A stretch of DNA of 64,000 nt from Protea cynaroides. Lineage: Eukaryota > Streptophyta > Magnoliopsida > Proteales > Proteaceae. The notes under the pieces were generated by a model. It worked only from the letters and a program-made list of their open reading frames with translations. It ran no database searches and was not told the origin of the DNA. Below are positions 11,598-23,841 of the stretch, in pieces (position 1 is the first letter of the stretch; every line of letters begins with the position of its first letter). The position numbers and the translations under genes were made by a program. The DNA is taken from the NCBI GenBank assembly GCA_028583415.1, contig CM053266.1:8255932-8319931 (forward strand). The letters are read 5' to 3'.

Positions 11598-12882
11598 TCA
11601 GGAATCTAGAGGCGAAGGAGGAGGCGGCGCCTCACGGTCTCTGTCGTAGTCCTCGGCATAGACTCTAGTCAACCATGCCACCTGAGTCTGAGTCGTCTGC
11701 AGACTAGCTGTGAGATCAGCCACCCGCTGATCAGTCCGGCGCTGGGCGTCTAGAAGCTCCCCTATCCTCAGATTCGATGCCCGCTAAGCCTCTCTAATCT
11801 CGTGAAACATACTCGCGACGTCATCAGCAGGTGGGCGTGAAGGACCAGCCGCATGAGAAGGACCGGTCTCCGGTACAGGACCCGCCGCAGAAGAAGTACC
11901 AACACCAGCCGCATGCATAGGTGAAGGCGGTGGTATCGCATCAACATCCATATACATGCGGTCGTCATCATCGACAGGATCCACATGGGCTCTAGCAGCG
12001 GCAGCAGCAGCCTCAGCGTCAGCCATCTCAATGCTAGTGTGAGGGCGTACCATCTCGTTCCTCTCCTAGTCACTAACTTGGGCATCCCGCATGCCCATCT
12101 TGCAGATAGCCTCCCAATCTAGAGGCGATGAGAAGGTCTTCTCCTGGATCTTCTCGTCTACCAGGTCAACCCCCAGACGGTCAGTAGAACCGTAATCATG
12201 CGCCCATAGGGTAGATTACCCCTATGACCGGACAATGTAGCACTAATCATGGTCCGCATGATGATGTAAGGAAGGTAGACCGGCTGTGCGGTGCGATATC
12301 GTATATCAGAAACTGGGTCAGCTGAGAAACCCTCTCATAGTGCCCACTCTGTGGGATCAGATTATGTTGGATAATCTTACAGAAGACCCGTGGAGCTGGA
12401 CGCAAGTAACAGGCTCTCATCTGCCAGCAATCAGGTTGTAGCAGCTGTTCGTCGATCTCTGCCCTCATCTCCATAGAAACAAACTGTGGCTCTCCAGGCG
12501 CATAGTACACCATGGGGCCATCATAAGGAATGCCCAGCAGATCGGCCAGTTGTCGATAGTCAAATGAAATGTGCACCCCTTTAACGTAACTGGTGATGCG
12601 CAACTCCTGACCATGCTCAACGTCATTGTAATTCCCCACCACCTGGAGATTACAATAGAACTGGCGCACCAAATCCAGACATGTGCAAGCGTCGTAGGTG
12701 ATGACAGGGAGCCACCCCATATCACCAAATGCCCTCTCTACGTTGAACAAGGCTAGCTCAGCCAAGTTCACCATACGACCACCTTCTACCTTCTTACGGG
12801 CATAGTCGGCATACTGTGCCTCGGCTTCATTAAAACAAAAGCGAAGTGGATCACGCACTCTGGGTATTTTGGTACGAGCCAT
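11598..12882 (-). pseudogene. Antisense accessory gene of element B (broken)
   Basis: Minus-strand gene starting at ATG 12882 (MARTKIPRVRDPLRFCF) and ending at TGA 11598-11600 after a tail DREAPPPPSPLDS. It aligns along its whole length with the intact 420-aa antisense gene of element C. A conserved globular part comes first (NLAELALFNVERAFGDMGWL, LVRQFYCNLQVVG, YVKGVHISFDYRQLADLLG, IIQHNLIPQSGHYERVSQL), then an Ala-rich stretch, an acidic DDDDRMYMDVDAIPPP segment, a Pro-rich linker and a C-terminal heptad-like region. The first part resembles the domain called putative plant transposon protein (Transposase_32-like) in plant repeats; that assignment is from memory of the pattern. The frame is broken downstream of 12247 and by a TAG near 11784. 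Confidence 0.75.
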
Positions 12883-13792
12883 GGTATCTACAGATAAGAA
12901 AGAGGAAGGGAGACAAGGGGTTAATAGGATAAAAAAATCCGAAATTCATTTAATAACGACGTAAGTTGACCATAAAGCCCCATTCCTCACCATACAAGTG
13001 GGCATGAGAACTTACGTAGGTATAAACATACCCTACAACCCACATGCAGTAGGAAATTTTAACTGACGATGTCCAATTTGAAGAAAAATCAAAAATTCGA
13101 CAAATTAAGGCAAAAAGGGGAAAAATTCAAGTTTCTCGATAACCAACCGATGAAACTCATAAATTTTTGAGGGCTTTCGTTCCTTGAGACACCAATAACA
13201 AAAGCCCCCAATAAAAATCGAATTTTTACGGTTGGAAAAAGTTTAATTTGAAAAATACGCGTTAAATGGACGAAAACCTAGAAAAGAAAACCTAAAAACA
13301 GGTCAAAATGAGAGGACATACCTGTATGGATTACGTGGATGTCGAAACCCGGAGTCAAACCGATCAAAAACAGTGGAGTAGCACTGTAGCAACTCAGAGA
13401 GGAGAGACGAGTCGAAACGGAGGAGAAATAATAAGAAATGACTCAAAATCGGATCTTAAAAATCTGATTTTTAGTCTGAGGGTCTAACAATTCGACTAGA
13501 ACCATCGAACCTCGAATCGACCCTCGGCTCTCGGGAACCTGACAGGAAACTAAGGGTCGGAACTGAGGGTCGGACACCCATCGACCCTCACATCGACCCT
13601 CAGCTCTTGGGAAGAACAGGTCATTCCCAGGGTCAGATACCAAGGGTCGGACATACCATCGACCCTCACCATCGACCCTGTATAGAAAAGACAGTATTTT
13701 TTTTTATAAAATGAGCTAGAATTGGAATTGATTATCGGTTAGCGTGCCTACATGAAATATAAATGACTTCTCACCTATTTTGATAATTTTCA
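12883..13792. other. Spacer between antisense gene and gag, element B, with motif cluster
   Basis: No gene. AT-rich upstream region of the antisense gene (12883-13480), then a cluster of the family motif at about 13490-13680 (TCGACCCTC, GGGTCGGA, ATCGACCCT repeated), then a T-rich stretch leading to TTTTCAG at 13793. This spacer faces both divergent genes and may be a shared control region. Confidence 0.6.
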
Positions 13793-13793
13793 G
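13786..13793 (+). other. 3' splice site just before gag of B
   Basis: AATTTTCAG preceded by a T-rich tract, 25 nt before the gag ATG at 13819. Elements C and H have equivalent acceptors at 52432 and 62162. It suggests that a leader intron covering the antisense gene is removed from gag mRNA. Confidence 0.5.
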
Positions 13794-13818
13794 GCACCAC
13801 CAATCATAGAAAGGAATT

Positions 13819-15063
13819 ATGTCTGGACGTAGAGTAACCCGACAGACCCGGAATGTAGTTCCACCACCACCACCCGTGGAGGAGACTAGTCCGAAAAATA
13901 ATTATGCACCGGGTAATCCAGAACAGGCAAACCCTACAAATTTGCCACCTCCACCACCAGAGCTAACAACCGTGGTGATGAATCTGGCACAACAGCTGCA
14001 GGAGATGTAACACGCACAGGCTCAGATGCAAGTTGCCATGGGCATTATGTTTCAAGCCACTCAGGTTGCACCCATGCACACAGGACAAGCCAGTGCAGCA
14101 TCGGTGGGTAACCACCCAGCTCCTCAGACACCTCAACAACCTGCTGTACAGATTTTAGTGCAGGTTTCGGAAGTAGCTCAAGGTAATTACCAATATCCAC
14201 CCCATATGTTTGGGGCAAACCCCCAAAATCAGTTGGACCACTCTCGACTAGTGGAGAGATTCTTGAAGATGAAACCCAAGGAATTCAACGGTAAACCGTC
14301 TGATCCATTGTGGCCAGCACACTGGATAGACGAGATGGAGAGAAATTTCCTCATGATGACTATCACAGAGGAAGAGAAAGTATTATGTGCCACCTTCATG
14401 CTCAAGGGCGACGCACATCATTGGTGGAAATCCACGAAGGCATATCTACTGACCAAGCACGCCCTACTAACTTGGGCTATATATAAAGAAGCCTTCTTTG
14501 AGAAATATTTTCCACGGAGCTTCAGAGATTCTATGGAAAAAGAGTTCTTGAGTTTATATCAGGGGACGGATGAGTTGTGGACGCATATCAACGGCGTTAC
14601 GAATAGCTGTTTTTCTTTGCACCAATTAGCATGCAAGAAGAAGACACCAAAACCCATAGGTTCGTCACGGGGTCGAGAGGAAACATCAGAGAACATGTTC
14701 TGGGCTTAGAAAAGAAAATTTATAATGAAGCTGTCCAGATTGCTCGAGTTATCGAATCGAGCCAGAAGGAGAGTTATTTTACTCAGAACAGAGGCATCAA
14801 AAGGCCAGCCAAAAATTCTTACAACGGAGGCAATAACAGGACATATAAGCCTTTCCGTCCTCAGAATTTTACTGCTGCAACTAAGACTACTTCAGTAGCT
14901 CAACCTCAGCCAAAGCCAAATTCTGAAGCCCCGAAGTGTTTTAACTGCAACCAACCGGGACATATGGCAAGGGAGTGCCCTAAGCCCAAGAAGCAATTCC
15001 ATCAGGGACGGGTATATGCTATTACTTCCGAGGATGCGGCCGCATCACCCGATGTGGTCACAG
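13819..15063 (+). pseudogene. gag: gag of element B (broken)
   Basis: Starts at ATG 13819 (MSGRRVTRQTRNVVPPPPP). A Pro-rich N-terminus is followed by the conserved gag block (FNGKPSDPLWPAHWIDEMER; HHWWKSTKAYLLTKHA) and a CCHC knuckle (CFNCNQPGHMAREC near 14935). Breaks: an in-frame TAA at 14008-14010, which element H has at the same place, and a one-base loss near 14566 that moves the frame until 14631. The gag-pro junction at 15063/15064 is continuous with protease and has no intron. Confidence 0.9.
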
Positions 15064-18000
15064 GTATTGTACCTATAAATGGCATGCCCGCCAGAGTACT
15101 CTTTGATTCCGGAGCTACTCATTCCTTTATATCTGTGTCATTCGGAAAGAAAATAAATTTACCCATCAAAACATTAGACTACAAATTACTTATACGATCA
15201 CCGATGGGGTTAGAAGTGGAATTAGAAAAAGGTTATGGACCATGTCCAGTTCTCATTGGAGAGAAGACCTTAGATGCAACCTTGATACAACTGGAGATGG
15301 CAGACTTTGATGTCATCTTGGGAATGGACTGGTTAGCTCGACATTCTATAAATCTGTTATGCGCCGAAAAGAAGCTAACGTTCAAAGACAAAGAAGGAGC
15401 AGAATTCAGTTTCTCGGGAACCAAACTTCCCCGGAGACGCAAGCTCATACTTTCAGCACTAAAGGCTAAGAAGTGCCTTGAGAAAGGGGCAATCGGGTAT
15501 CTAGTATCAGTGGTCGACCTAACCAAGGAAGCACCATGAATGGAAGACATTGACGTTGTGCGAGACTATCCTGACGTATTTCCGGAGGAACTATCCGGAT
15601 TACCACCTGACCGAGCCACAGAGTTTGTGATAGACCTTATACTTGGAGCCGCACCAGTGTCAAAAGCACCTTATAGAATGGCTCCTACGGAACTGAAGGA
15701 ATTAAAAGTGCAACTACAAGAATTGCTGGACAAGGGTTATATTCGACCCAGTATATCTCCATGGGGGGCACCGGTGTTGTTCGTAAAGAAGAAGGATGGT
15801 AGCGTTCGATTATACATCGACTATTGGGAGTTGAATGAACTGACAATCAAGAATCGATATCCACTACCTCGGATCGATGACTTGTTCAATCAGTTACAAG
15901 GAGCAAAAGTATTTTCTAAGATCGACCTTTGATCAGACTATCATCAGCTAAAGATTAAAGAAGGTGATATTTCGAAGACAGCATTCGGGATCAGATATGG
16001 ACATTATGAATTTTTGGTTATGTCTTTCGAATTAACTAATGCACCGGCAATGTTCATGGAGCTTATGAACCGAGTTTTCCACGATATGTTGGATACGTCG
16101 GTTATAGTATTTATTGATGATATATTGGTATACTCCAAGGACAAGGAAACCCATATCAAGAACCTAAACGCAGCCCTACAGCGTTTAAGGAAAGAGAAGT
16201 TATATGCCAAATTTTCAAAGTGCAAATTTTGGCTAAGTGAGGTCGCCTTCTTAAGCCATGTAGTATCCGTTGAAGGAATCAAAGTGGACCCCAGCAAGAT
16301 CGAGGCTACTATAAAGTGGGAAGCACCAAAGAGCGTTTCAGAAATCAAAAGTTTTCTGGGTCTAGCTGGTTATTATCGGAGATTCGTAGAAGACTATTCT
16401 CGGATTGCCGTCCCTCTCACCAGTTTGACTAAGAAAGGTGAAAAGTTTTTATGGATCGATAAATGTGAGAAGAGTTTCCAAACGCTGAAGACCAGATTGA
16501 TATCCGCTTCGATCTTGACTATTCCCGTTCCAGGACAGACCTTTACTTTATACACTGATGCATCGGGACTGGGATTGGGATGTGTGCTTATGCAAGGAGA
16601 GCAAGTGATTGCTTATGCTTTAAGACAGTTAAAGGTACATGAGAAAAATTATCCCACTCACGATCTGGAGCTAGCGGCTGTAGTACATGCGGTCAAGATA
16701 TGGAGACATTACCTATACGGGGAGAAATTCCAGATTAAGTCGGACCATAAAAGTCTTACTTATTTATTTAATCAGAAGGAGTTGAATATGAGACAAAGAA
16801 GATGGCTGGAACTATTGAAAGACTATGATTGTGATATCCAGTATCATCCGGGAAAAGCGAACGTAGTAGCGGATGCATTAAGCAGAAAGGCAATGAAAAA
16901 ATCGCAAGGAGAAGTTAGCATGACTGCAGCAATGTGTACTACCGGAAGGGTATTCAATCACGACAACGAGCAGTATGTGATAGATACAACGGATGGATCA
17001 GCCAACCAAGGGTTTATTCATCGATTTTCGAATATGTTCGCGGCATTGAAGATTAGACCGGATATAGTGGATGAAGTGAAGACAGCTATCAAAGAAGATC
17101 CTTATATGAGAACAGTACAAGAAGATATTGAGAAAGGTAGGACCAACCCTGAGTTCACCTTGGATGACGAGAAGGTACTAAAATACAAAGGAAGAATATG
17201 TGTACCTGAAACAGAAAGTGCAGACATTAGACACCGACTGATGAAGGAAGCCCATACCACCATCTATTCGATACATCCTGGAAGTACAAAAATGTATCAT
17301 GACCTAAAGAAACTATATTGGTGGAGGGGGATGAAAGCAGATGTAGCTAAGTTCGTGTCCCAATGCCTAAATTATCTGAAGGTAAAGGCTGAACGACAAA
17401 GACCCGCAGGACTGTTGCAACCATTACCGGAACCAGCATGGAAATGGGACTGTATCACTATGGACTTCGTCACAGGGCTACCATTGACTCCTCGAGTAGT
17501 TGACGCAGTTTGGGTGATTGTGGACCATCTGACTAAAATAGCTCGCTTCATACCTATACGACCTCAGTATACACTGGAAAGGTTAGCGAAGCTGCATGTG
17601 GATAATATTGTTCGGTTACATGGTGTTCCAGAAAGCATTGTGTCTGATAGAGATCCACGATTTACTTTCAAGTTTTGGGAGGGATTGCAAAAGGCTATGG
17701 GTACAACGTTGAAGTTCAGTACTGCATTCCACCCACAGACAGATGGACAGTCGGAGCGTACAATCCAGATTCTAGAAGATATGCTACGAGCATGTATAAT
17801 TGATTTTAAAGGATCATGGGACGAAAAGTTACCATTGATCGAGTTCGCTTATAACAATAGCTATCAGGCTACCATACAGATGTCACCTTATGAAGCACTG
17901 TATGGCAGGAAGTGTCGAACTCCCTTGTTTTGGAATGAAGTTGGGGAACGTAGTATTGTTGGACCAGAATTTGTTGAAGAGACTTGTTGAGTGGTCGACA

Positions 18001-18555
18001 TCATCATGGAAAGAGTGAGAACAGCTCAGAACCATTAGAAGCAATATGCAGACACTCGACGAAGAGATCTGGAGTTCATCGTAGGTGATAAAGTATTTTT
18101 TGAAGGTATCGCCTATGTGAGGATTGAAGAGGTTCGGACAGAAAGGGAAACTAAGTCCAAGATATGTCGGGCCATATGAAATTCTAGCTAAGCATGGACA
18201 AGTGGCTTATTAGTTAGCACTACCACCATCTATGTCAAGTGTGCATGACGTATTTCACATTTCCCTATTGAAGAAGTATGTCAAAGACCCAACGCATGTT
18301 TTGATAGTGGATTTGCTCGAATTGACTGATGATTTGACATTTGAAGTAACACCAACAGAAATCACTAGTTGAAAGGTTCAACGTCTACGCAACAGAGATA
18401 TCTACTATGTTAAGGTTACATGGAAAAGTAGAGACATGGAAGAGATTACATGGGAAAGAGAAAACGCTATGCGGAAGCAATACCCTCACTTGTTTGATTT
18501 AGAAGGTACGTACAATTTTGAGGACGAAATTTTTATAATTTGGGGGGAGTTGTAA
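15064..18555 (+). pseudogene. pol: pol of element B (PR-RT-RH-INT-chromodomain), broken
   Basis: Protease (LFDSGATHSF near 15100), RT (FIDDILVYS near 16110), RNase H (LYTDASGLGLGCVLMQ near 16550), integrase zinc finger (17240-17390, last ligand Cys changed to Tyr in CLNY), core (MDFVTGLPL, VSDRDPRF, FHPQTDGQSERT), GPY/F and chromodomain (YVKVTWKSRDMEEITWEREN). One frame is kept from 14631 to 17990 and is broken only by nonsense codons at 15537, 15930 and 17988, each CGA-to-TGA. CAG-to-TAG near 18037, an extra T near 18096 and further stops follow. The terminal stop is the TAA at 18553-18555 inside the LTR start. Confidence 0.92.
18536..18550 (+). other. polypurine tract of element B
   Basis: G-rich run (TTTGGGGGGAGT) directly before the 3' LTR, after the TTTTGAGGACGAAATTT motif. 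Confidence 0.8.
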
Positions 18556-18915
18556 GACCCGTGTCAATCTAACCCAGTCTTACCACCTTGAACCAGGTTT
18601 ACCCGTCATGGCCGAGCCAAACGGACCAAGGGCGTGAAGGAGATCGAAATCCCAGGTATCAAATCGACCTAAAAACACTTAAAATAGGGGGAGGGTTGCA
18701 TACCCAGCTAAGCAGGATCGGACCTCCCAAAACAGAAAGTCAGACCCTCAGTTTTGAAGGGAGGGTCGGACAGCTTAGAACCCTAGGGTCGACGGGATCA
18801 TCGACCCTCCCATCGACCCTCGGTTACCGTAGGAAATAGAATTAGGAAATTTCCTAATTTTCGATTGAGATTCTTTCCTAATCTCAAAAGGACTTATTTT
18901 AGGATGTTCCTACTC

Positions 18916-18923
18916 TATTTAAA
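18916..18923 (+). promoter_or_regulatory. TATA box in 3' LTR of B
   Basis: TATTTAAA, identical in position to the 5' LTR copy. A 3' LTR promoter would read out into E's pol. Confidence 0.5.
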
Positions 18924-20427
18924 GGACGTCCCTAAGCCACTTTCAATCCTTTCACAACCCTAATTGAATTGAGAGAAAGAGAAGAGAAGGAAAAGAAGAA
19001 GAAGAAGAGAAACAAGGAAGAGAATTAAGCCAAAAGAGAAGAGTTGCAGAGAAGGATTATTCTTCTCAGGTATGGATACTAATTCCATGAGTTTCTACAG
19101 ACCTTCGGTTAACTATTGATGAGAGTGTGATCTCGGAGAAACCCAAACCATCAACCCATGGTTAGGTTTTCATGGAAAACCATAAAAGAATGCATGAAAG
19201 CTATTTAGGTGGATGATTCATGGTTCTAGACCATGGAATGAATGTTCAATGGAATGTAGAAGCAAGCCATAGGACCCAAACACGAAGAATGGATTAAAAA
19301 GAGGGTATTAGACCAAAGTGCACAGAGGGAGGGTCGATGACCATCCGACCCTAGGTGATTCTGACCATCGACCCTCAGTGTTTGGGAAGTTCAGAGTTTG
19401 GGGAGGGTCACACCGAGGGTCGATCAGGACTCCGACCCTACCTCCGACCCTCAGTTAACAGCATGGTTTTTAAATTCAGAATTAATTCCAATTAAATTCT
19501 ATCGGCTTTGTTAGGTCTTCTAGCAATATAATAACATTGTAAAGGTGATTCTAAAGCTTGGAAAAGTATCTATTAGCAAGCTAAGGTGAGGAACTAGAAC
19601 TCTAAATTAATTGGTTAATAACAAACTGTTTTTTTTAGTCCAATGCCATGCTTGATTCTATGCGAATATGTTTGTAATGTGCATACAACATGTCATCCAA
19701 TATTTCTATTATTTGTTCACGTAAATTTACTTTATTGTTTATAACATGATGATGATGATGATGATGATGATAGGAATAGGCATGTGATTGTATGTGTATG
19801 GTTGGTGTAATTGATGCGAGCGAGTATCAGAGGAGGTGTGATGAGAACGTCAATAAACGTTAACCTTTGACGGGTTTCAGCACTTTAGCTCTATCTCTAA
19901 CTCAAATCTTGTGCATTAGCATCATCGTATCGCCATTACTTTAGCAGAACTATTATGTCGTAGAGTATTAGGGGAGGTGGTCTCGGTCCTTGTAGTCTCT
20001 GACTCTATCGGGGGGCCTTAGCTCTATCTCTATGGACATTCTGAGGGATGATGGGGTGAGGCCTTGGATACATTTTTTGGCATTAGGATTGGTTAGTTGC
20101 GAGCCCAGTTTGCAGCCCTCGCTAACATGGGCTTACGTGTTGGTATGGCAATATATAGCAATAAACGTTAACCTTTGTTATATACTGTTCATGGTTGGGT
20201 GCATGTGAGTCGACGATAAACGTGATCTTCGGGTGACGTCACACACTTGTGTATAGAGGCGGGGTCAATAAACGCGACCTTTGGCTACCTAAACCTTTCT
20301 ATTGCATACTGCAAACTTTAAATCGGACCAAAGATATAAATTGATTGCATGCATATGTATTGTTGCATTGTTTTCGCTACTCACTGAGCCGTGATGTGTG
20401 CTCACCCCTCGACGTCGAATATTTTTA

Positions 20428-20562
20428 GTTGATGATGCAGGTTATACCGTTGAAGATTATATGAATGCGTCTGTGTACGGGAACGTGGCAGCAATGGAAG
20501 TTGGAGCTGAAGTGGATACACACGACTCCTCTTGCGAGTGCAACTCATGTGTATTTGATTAG
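20428..20562 (+). other. LTR-encoded 44-codon frame, B 3' LTR copy
   Basis: Intact copy of the B 5' LTR frame with only a few substitutions (for example NVAAMEVGAEVDT in place of NMAAMEAGAKVDI) and the same CECNSCVFD ending. Confidence 0.55.
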
Positions 20563-20850
20563 ATATTTTATAGGTTTCTTTATTTGGATTTATTACGACA
20601 TGTATTTGGTATTTAAATATTTATGTCTCAGTTGAAACAGAATAAATTGTTATTTAAATTTTAAAATCACATAGATTCTCTGTTCATTTATTTATAAGAT
20701 TTCCGCTATTGTGTATTTACTCTGATTGTGATTACGGATGTATGGGGGTTCAGATAACGCGGGGATAGCCTACTCGAGATCCTGGTTGAACCGTTGGTTT
20801 ATTAGCGGTTCATCACACCATTCTGAATAGTATGGAATTGGGGTGTGACA

Positions 20851-21955
20851 GTATGGGTTATAGTCGATCGATTTACTAAGACAGCTCGATTCATCGCTGT
20901 CAGACCTCAGTATACCATGGAGAAGCTAGCTAAGCTATATGTGGATAATATAGTCAGACTTCATGGCATCCCATAAAGTATAGTATCTGACAGAGATCCC
21001 CATTTTACATCAAAGTTCTGGAAAGGATTACAGAAAGCTATGGGAACTAAGTTGAAGTTTAGTACAGTTTTTCACCCTCAGACGGATGGACAGTCAGAAA
21101 GAACTATTTAAATTTTAGAAGATATGCTCCGAGCGTGTGCTCTAGATTTCAAAGGAGCTTGGGACGAGAACCTATCTCTCATCGAGTTTGCTTATAACAA
21201 TAGTTACCAGGCTATGATCCAAATGGCTCCATACGAGGCACTCTATGGGAAGAAATGTCGTACACCTCTGTTATGGAATGAGGTGGGAGAGAGAAGGATT
21301 GTAGGACCGGAGTTCGTTGAAGAAACTTGTCGAGTGATTGATCAAATCAAGGAAAGAGTGAAGACAGCTCAAGTTCGATAAAAGCACTATGCAGGTAATC
21401 GATAACCGATGTCGAGATCTAGAGTTCGCAGTGGATGACAAGGTGTTCTTGAAGATATCACCTGTGCAAGGTCTGAAATGATTTGGTAAGAAGGGGAAGC
21501 TATGCCCCAGGTATATGGGACCATACAAGATTTTGACCAGACGTGGCAATGTGGCATATCAACTGGCTCTACCACCATCCATGTCAAGCGTTCATGATGT
21601 GTTCCATGTTTCTTTATTGAAGAAGTATGTCAGGGATCCATCACACATCTTGACAGTAGACCCACCAAACTTGACAGAGGACTTGACATTTGAAGTAGTA
21701 CCTGTGATGCTCACAAGCCGAAAGGTACAACATCTCCGAAGCAAGGATATCCACTATGTGAAAGTGCATTGGAAAAGCGAAGATGTAGAATAAATTACTT
21801 AGGAGGAAGAGAAAGCAATGAGAAAAGAATACCCTAACCTTTTTGACGACCAAGGTACGTATAAATTTCGAGGCCGAAATTTATTTTAAGGGTGGGGGAG
21901 TTGTGAAACCTACATGCAAATTTCGGGGACGAAATTTCTTTTAAGGGTGGGGGGT
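20851..21955 (+). pseudogene. pol: Remainder of pol of element E (integrase to chromodomain)
   Basis: Continues the integrase interrupted at 9029: core (VSDRDPHF, FHPQTDGQSERT), conserved KCRTPLLWNEVGER block, GPY/F module (RYMGPYKIL near 21500) and chromodomain (YVKVHWKSEDVE near 21760), with GAA-to-TAA at 21791. Other stops occur near 20976, 21110 and 21380. After pol come two tandem copies of the CGAAATTT/polypurine cassette (21868-21905 and 21925-21955) before the LTR. The first five bases are the GTATG duplication made by B. Confidence 0.9.
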
Positions 21956-22238
21956 TGTAAGACCCGCACTCCATGAATCGGATCTAAACCTTTAATACAT
22001 GTCGTAACAGGTCTTCCAATCATCACTGGACCAGACGGGACGAGCGGATGATAACCAGGTATGAAATCAGACCAATCGGACCAATTCAAGTACAAAAATT
22101 TGGATACCGGTCGATGGTCGACCGGTATGGCCTGCGCAGACTTGGATCCAAAAAAGGATCTCTACGGGTTCCACTTTCCAAATTTCAAACCGAAGGACTT
22201 TTCTAATGTTAAAAGGCTTCCTAAACCTAATCCTAGCC

Positions 22239-22245
22239 TATATAA
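22239..22245 (+). promoter_or_regulatory. TATA box in LTR of E
   Basis: TATATAA followed by GGACCTCTAAACC, matching the TATAAATA position in C. Confidence 0.6.
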
Positions 22246-23706
22246 GGACCTCTAAACCTCCTAAAATCCCTTTTATTGATCCTCACAAACCCTAGAGAGG
22301 AGAAAGAGATTGAAGAAGAAGAAGAAGCTAAGAAGAAGAGGGAAGAGCCGCCATTGCCGTTCGACAAAGAACACATTACCACAAGTCAACGGTAAGTGGT
22401 TAAACCTTCCTCTACATTAAGTATTCTAGGATGGTTAGTTATGATTGGATCGATACCATGCAAAGCAAGGTATTGATCTAAACCCTGTTTTGTCGACAAA
22501 CCCTAATTTAGTCGATAAACCCTAGATTCAAGTTCTAGGTTTAAGATCATCGAAACTAAGACTTGAATGGAGTTGGAAACAACTCTAACTCAGTGCTCAG
22601 ACCTAGGATGCATAGGAGAAACCCTAGGATCAATAGAGGGTGACCGATGGAAGGCGAGAACCAAGCGTATGGTCTTCCGAAGACATACTGATCGACCATA
22701 CCGGTCACACCCTATGCGACCGGTACTGCGATCGGTACCTCCCGGGGACTAGTCTGTGGGGACCGGTTGACCATACCGGTCACACCTTTCCCCACAGTGC
22801 TGCGACCGGTACCTGTGACCGGTCTACTCTGTGAGGAGTATTTTTTACCCAGTTGGTTTTTCGACCAATATAAACTTAAAGAAAAACTATTCTAATTAAA
22901 CCTAACATTTTGTAGGACCTTGTGATAGCATGTTTGGACCTCGTGACACGGAGCGAGCTATTAAATAAGCGTCAAGTAAGGGAATCGAACCTAAACCCTA
23001 ATAATTTAATAAACAGTAAATCGTTGCTAATAACCATGATTCTATGGTATGGTGTTTGTGCATACTCGCATGTCATCTTTTACTTTCAGTTATTATTATT
23101 GTTCATGCATACTCGCTATGCTAGGATGTGACTGTTAGGCATGTAATTGTTTTCGTTGGTGTGTGGAATGGGAAGGATTGGAGGTCTGGGATCATTCCTC
23201 ACACTAGCACCTTTTGTATCGTTCTGTCTTAGCATGCTTGGTGCGGGTAGGGTATCAGGGGGAGGAAGTGGCACTGTGGTCTCTGGCCTGGCCACTAGAC
23301 TCTAGCTCTATCTCTATGCCGTAGGGAGCTGCGCTGGGACAGGGCCTACTGTGATGACATATAGGATTGGTTAGTTGTGAGCCCAGTTTGTAAGCCCTCT
23401 CCAATAGGGGCTTACGTGTTGGTATGGATAGAGTATCAAGGGAGGTGTTGGCGGTGTTTAATCCGGACGCTTACCTCTATCTCTATTCCATGGTGGGTGC
23501 ATGTGGGACGACAGTGGTGTTTGATCCATTGGGCGGCTTCACACACTCGTATATAGAGGTGTGGTGGCCGTCAATCCTTTCTATAGCACATTGCAAACTT
23601 AAAACAGACCATAATGTGAATGTTACTCATGTATATGAATGTTGCATTGTCTTATTGTCTGACTGAGCTAAGTTGTGAGCTTACCCTTGTATATACACTA
23701 TTTTTA

Positions 23707-23841
23707 GACCTTGATGCAGGTTATTCGGTGGAGGATTATGTGAATGCTCCAGTGTACGGAGGCGTGGCTGCTTTGGACATGCAAGTAAGAGAGGACGAGC
23801 ATGACGCTTCATGCGAGTGCCCTTTCTGCGTGTATCTCTAG
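23707..23841 (+). other. LTR-encoded 44-codon frame, element E copy
   Basis: DLDAGYSVEDYVNAPVYGGVAALD... ending CECPFCVYL and TAG. All three Cys of the CxCxxC ending are present, and the length is the same as in A, B and C. The frame extends upstream to 23620 without a stop, but that part is not conserved. Confidence 0.55.

Larger units (their letters stand above)
9030..20850 (+). mobile_element. Full-length Ty3/gypsy chromovirus element B (11.8 kb)
   Basis: Complete element: 5' LTR 9030-11317, primer site 11321-11332, antisense gene 11598-12882, gag and pol 13819-18555, polypurine tract, 3' LTR 18551-20850, and perfect 5-bp duplications GTATG. The two LTRs differ at several percent of positions in the part compared by eye, so insertion is not recent. 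Coding capacity is destroyed mainly by CGA-to-TGA and CAG-to-TAG changes. It belongs to the same family as A but lacks the gag-pro intron. Confidence 0.95.
18551..20850 (+). mobile_element. 3' LTR of element B (2,300 bp)
   Basis: Same termini and landmarks as the 5' LTR: TATTTAAA at 18916, donor-like CTCAG/GTATGG at 19069/19070, motif clusters 18745-18830 and 19315-19455, 44-codon frame 20428-20562. Differences from the 5' copy seen by eye are mostly transitions. It is followed by the GTATG duplication. Confidence 0.93.

Noticed and set aside
11768..12085. Second minus-strand frame overlapping the B antisense gene
   Set aside because: Different frame from the conserved antisense protein; Leu/Arg-rich shadow of an Ala/Asp-rich coding stretch.
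12571..12756. Plus-strand frame in the antisense gene of B
   Set aside because: Shadow of the conserved minus-strand gene; not open in C or H.
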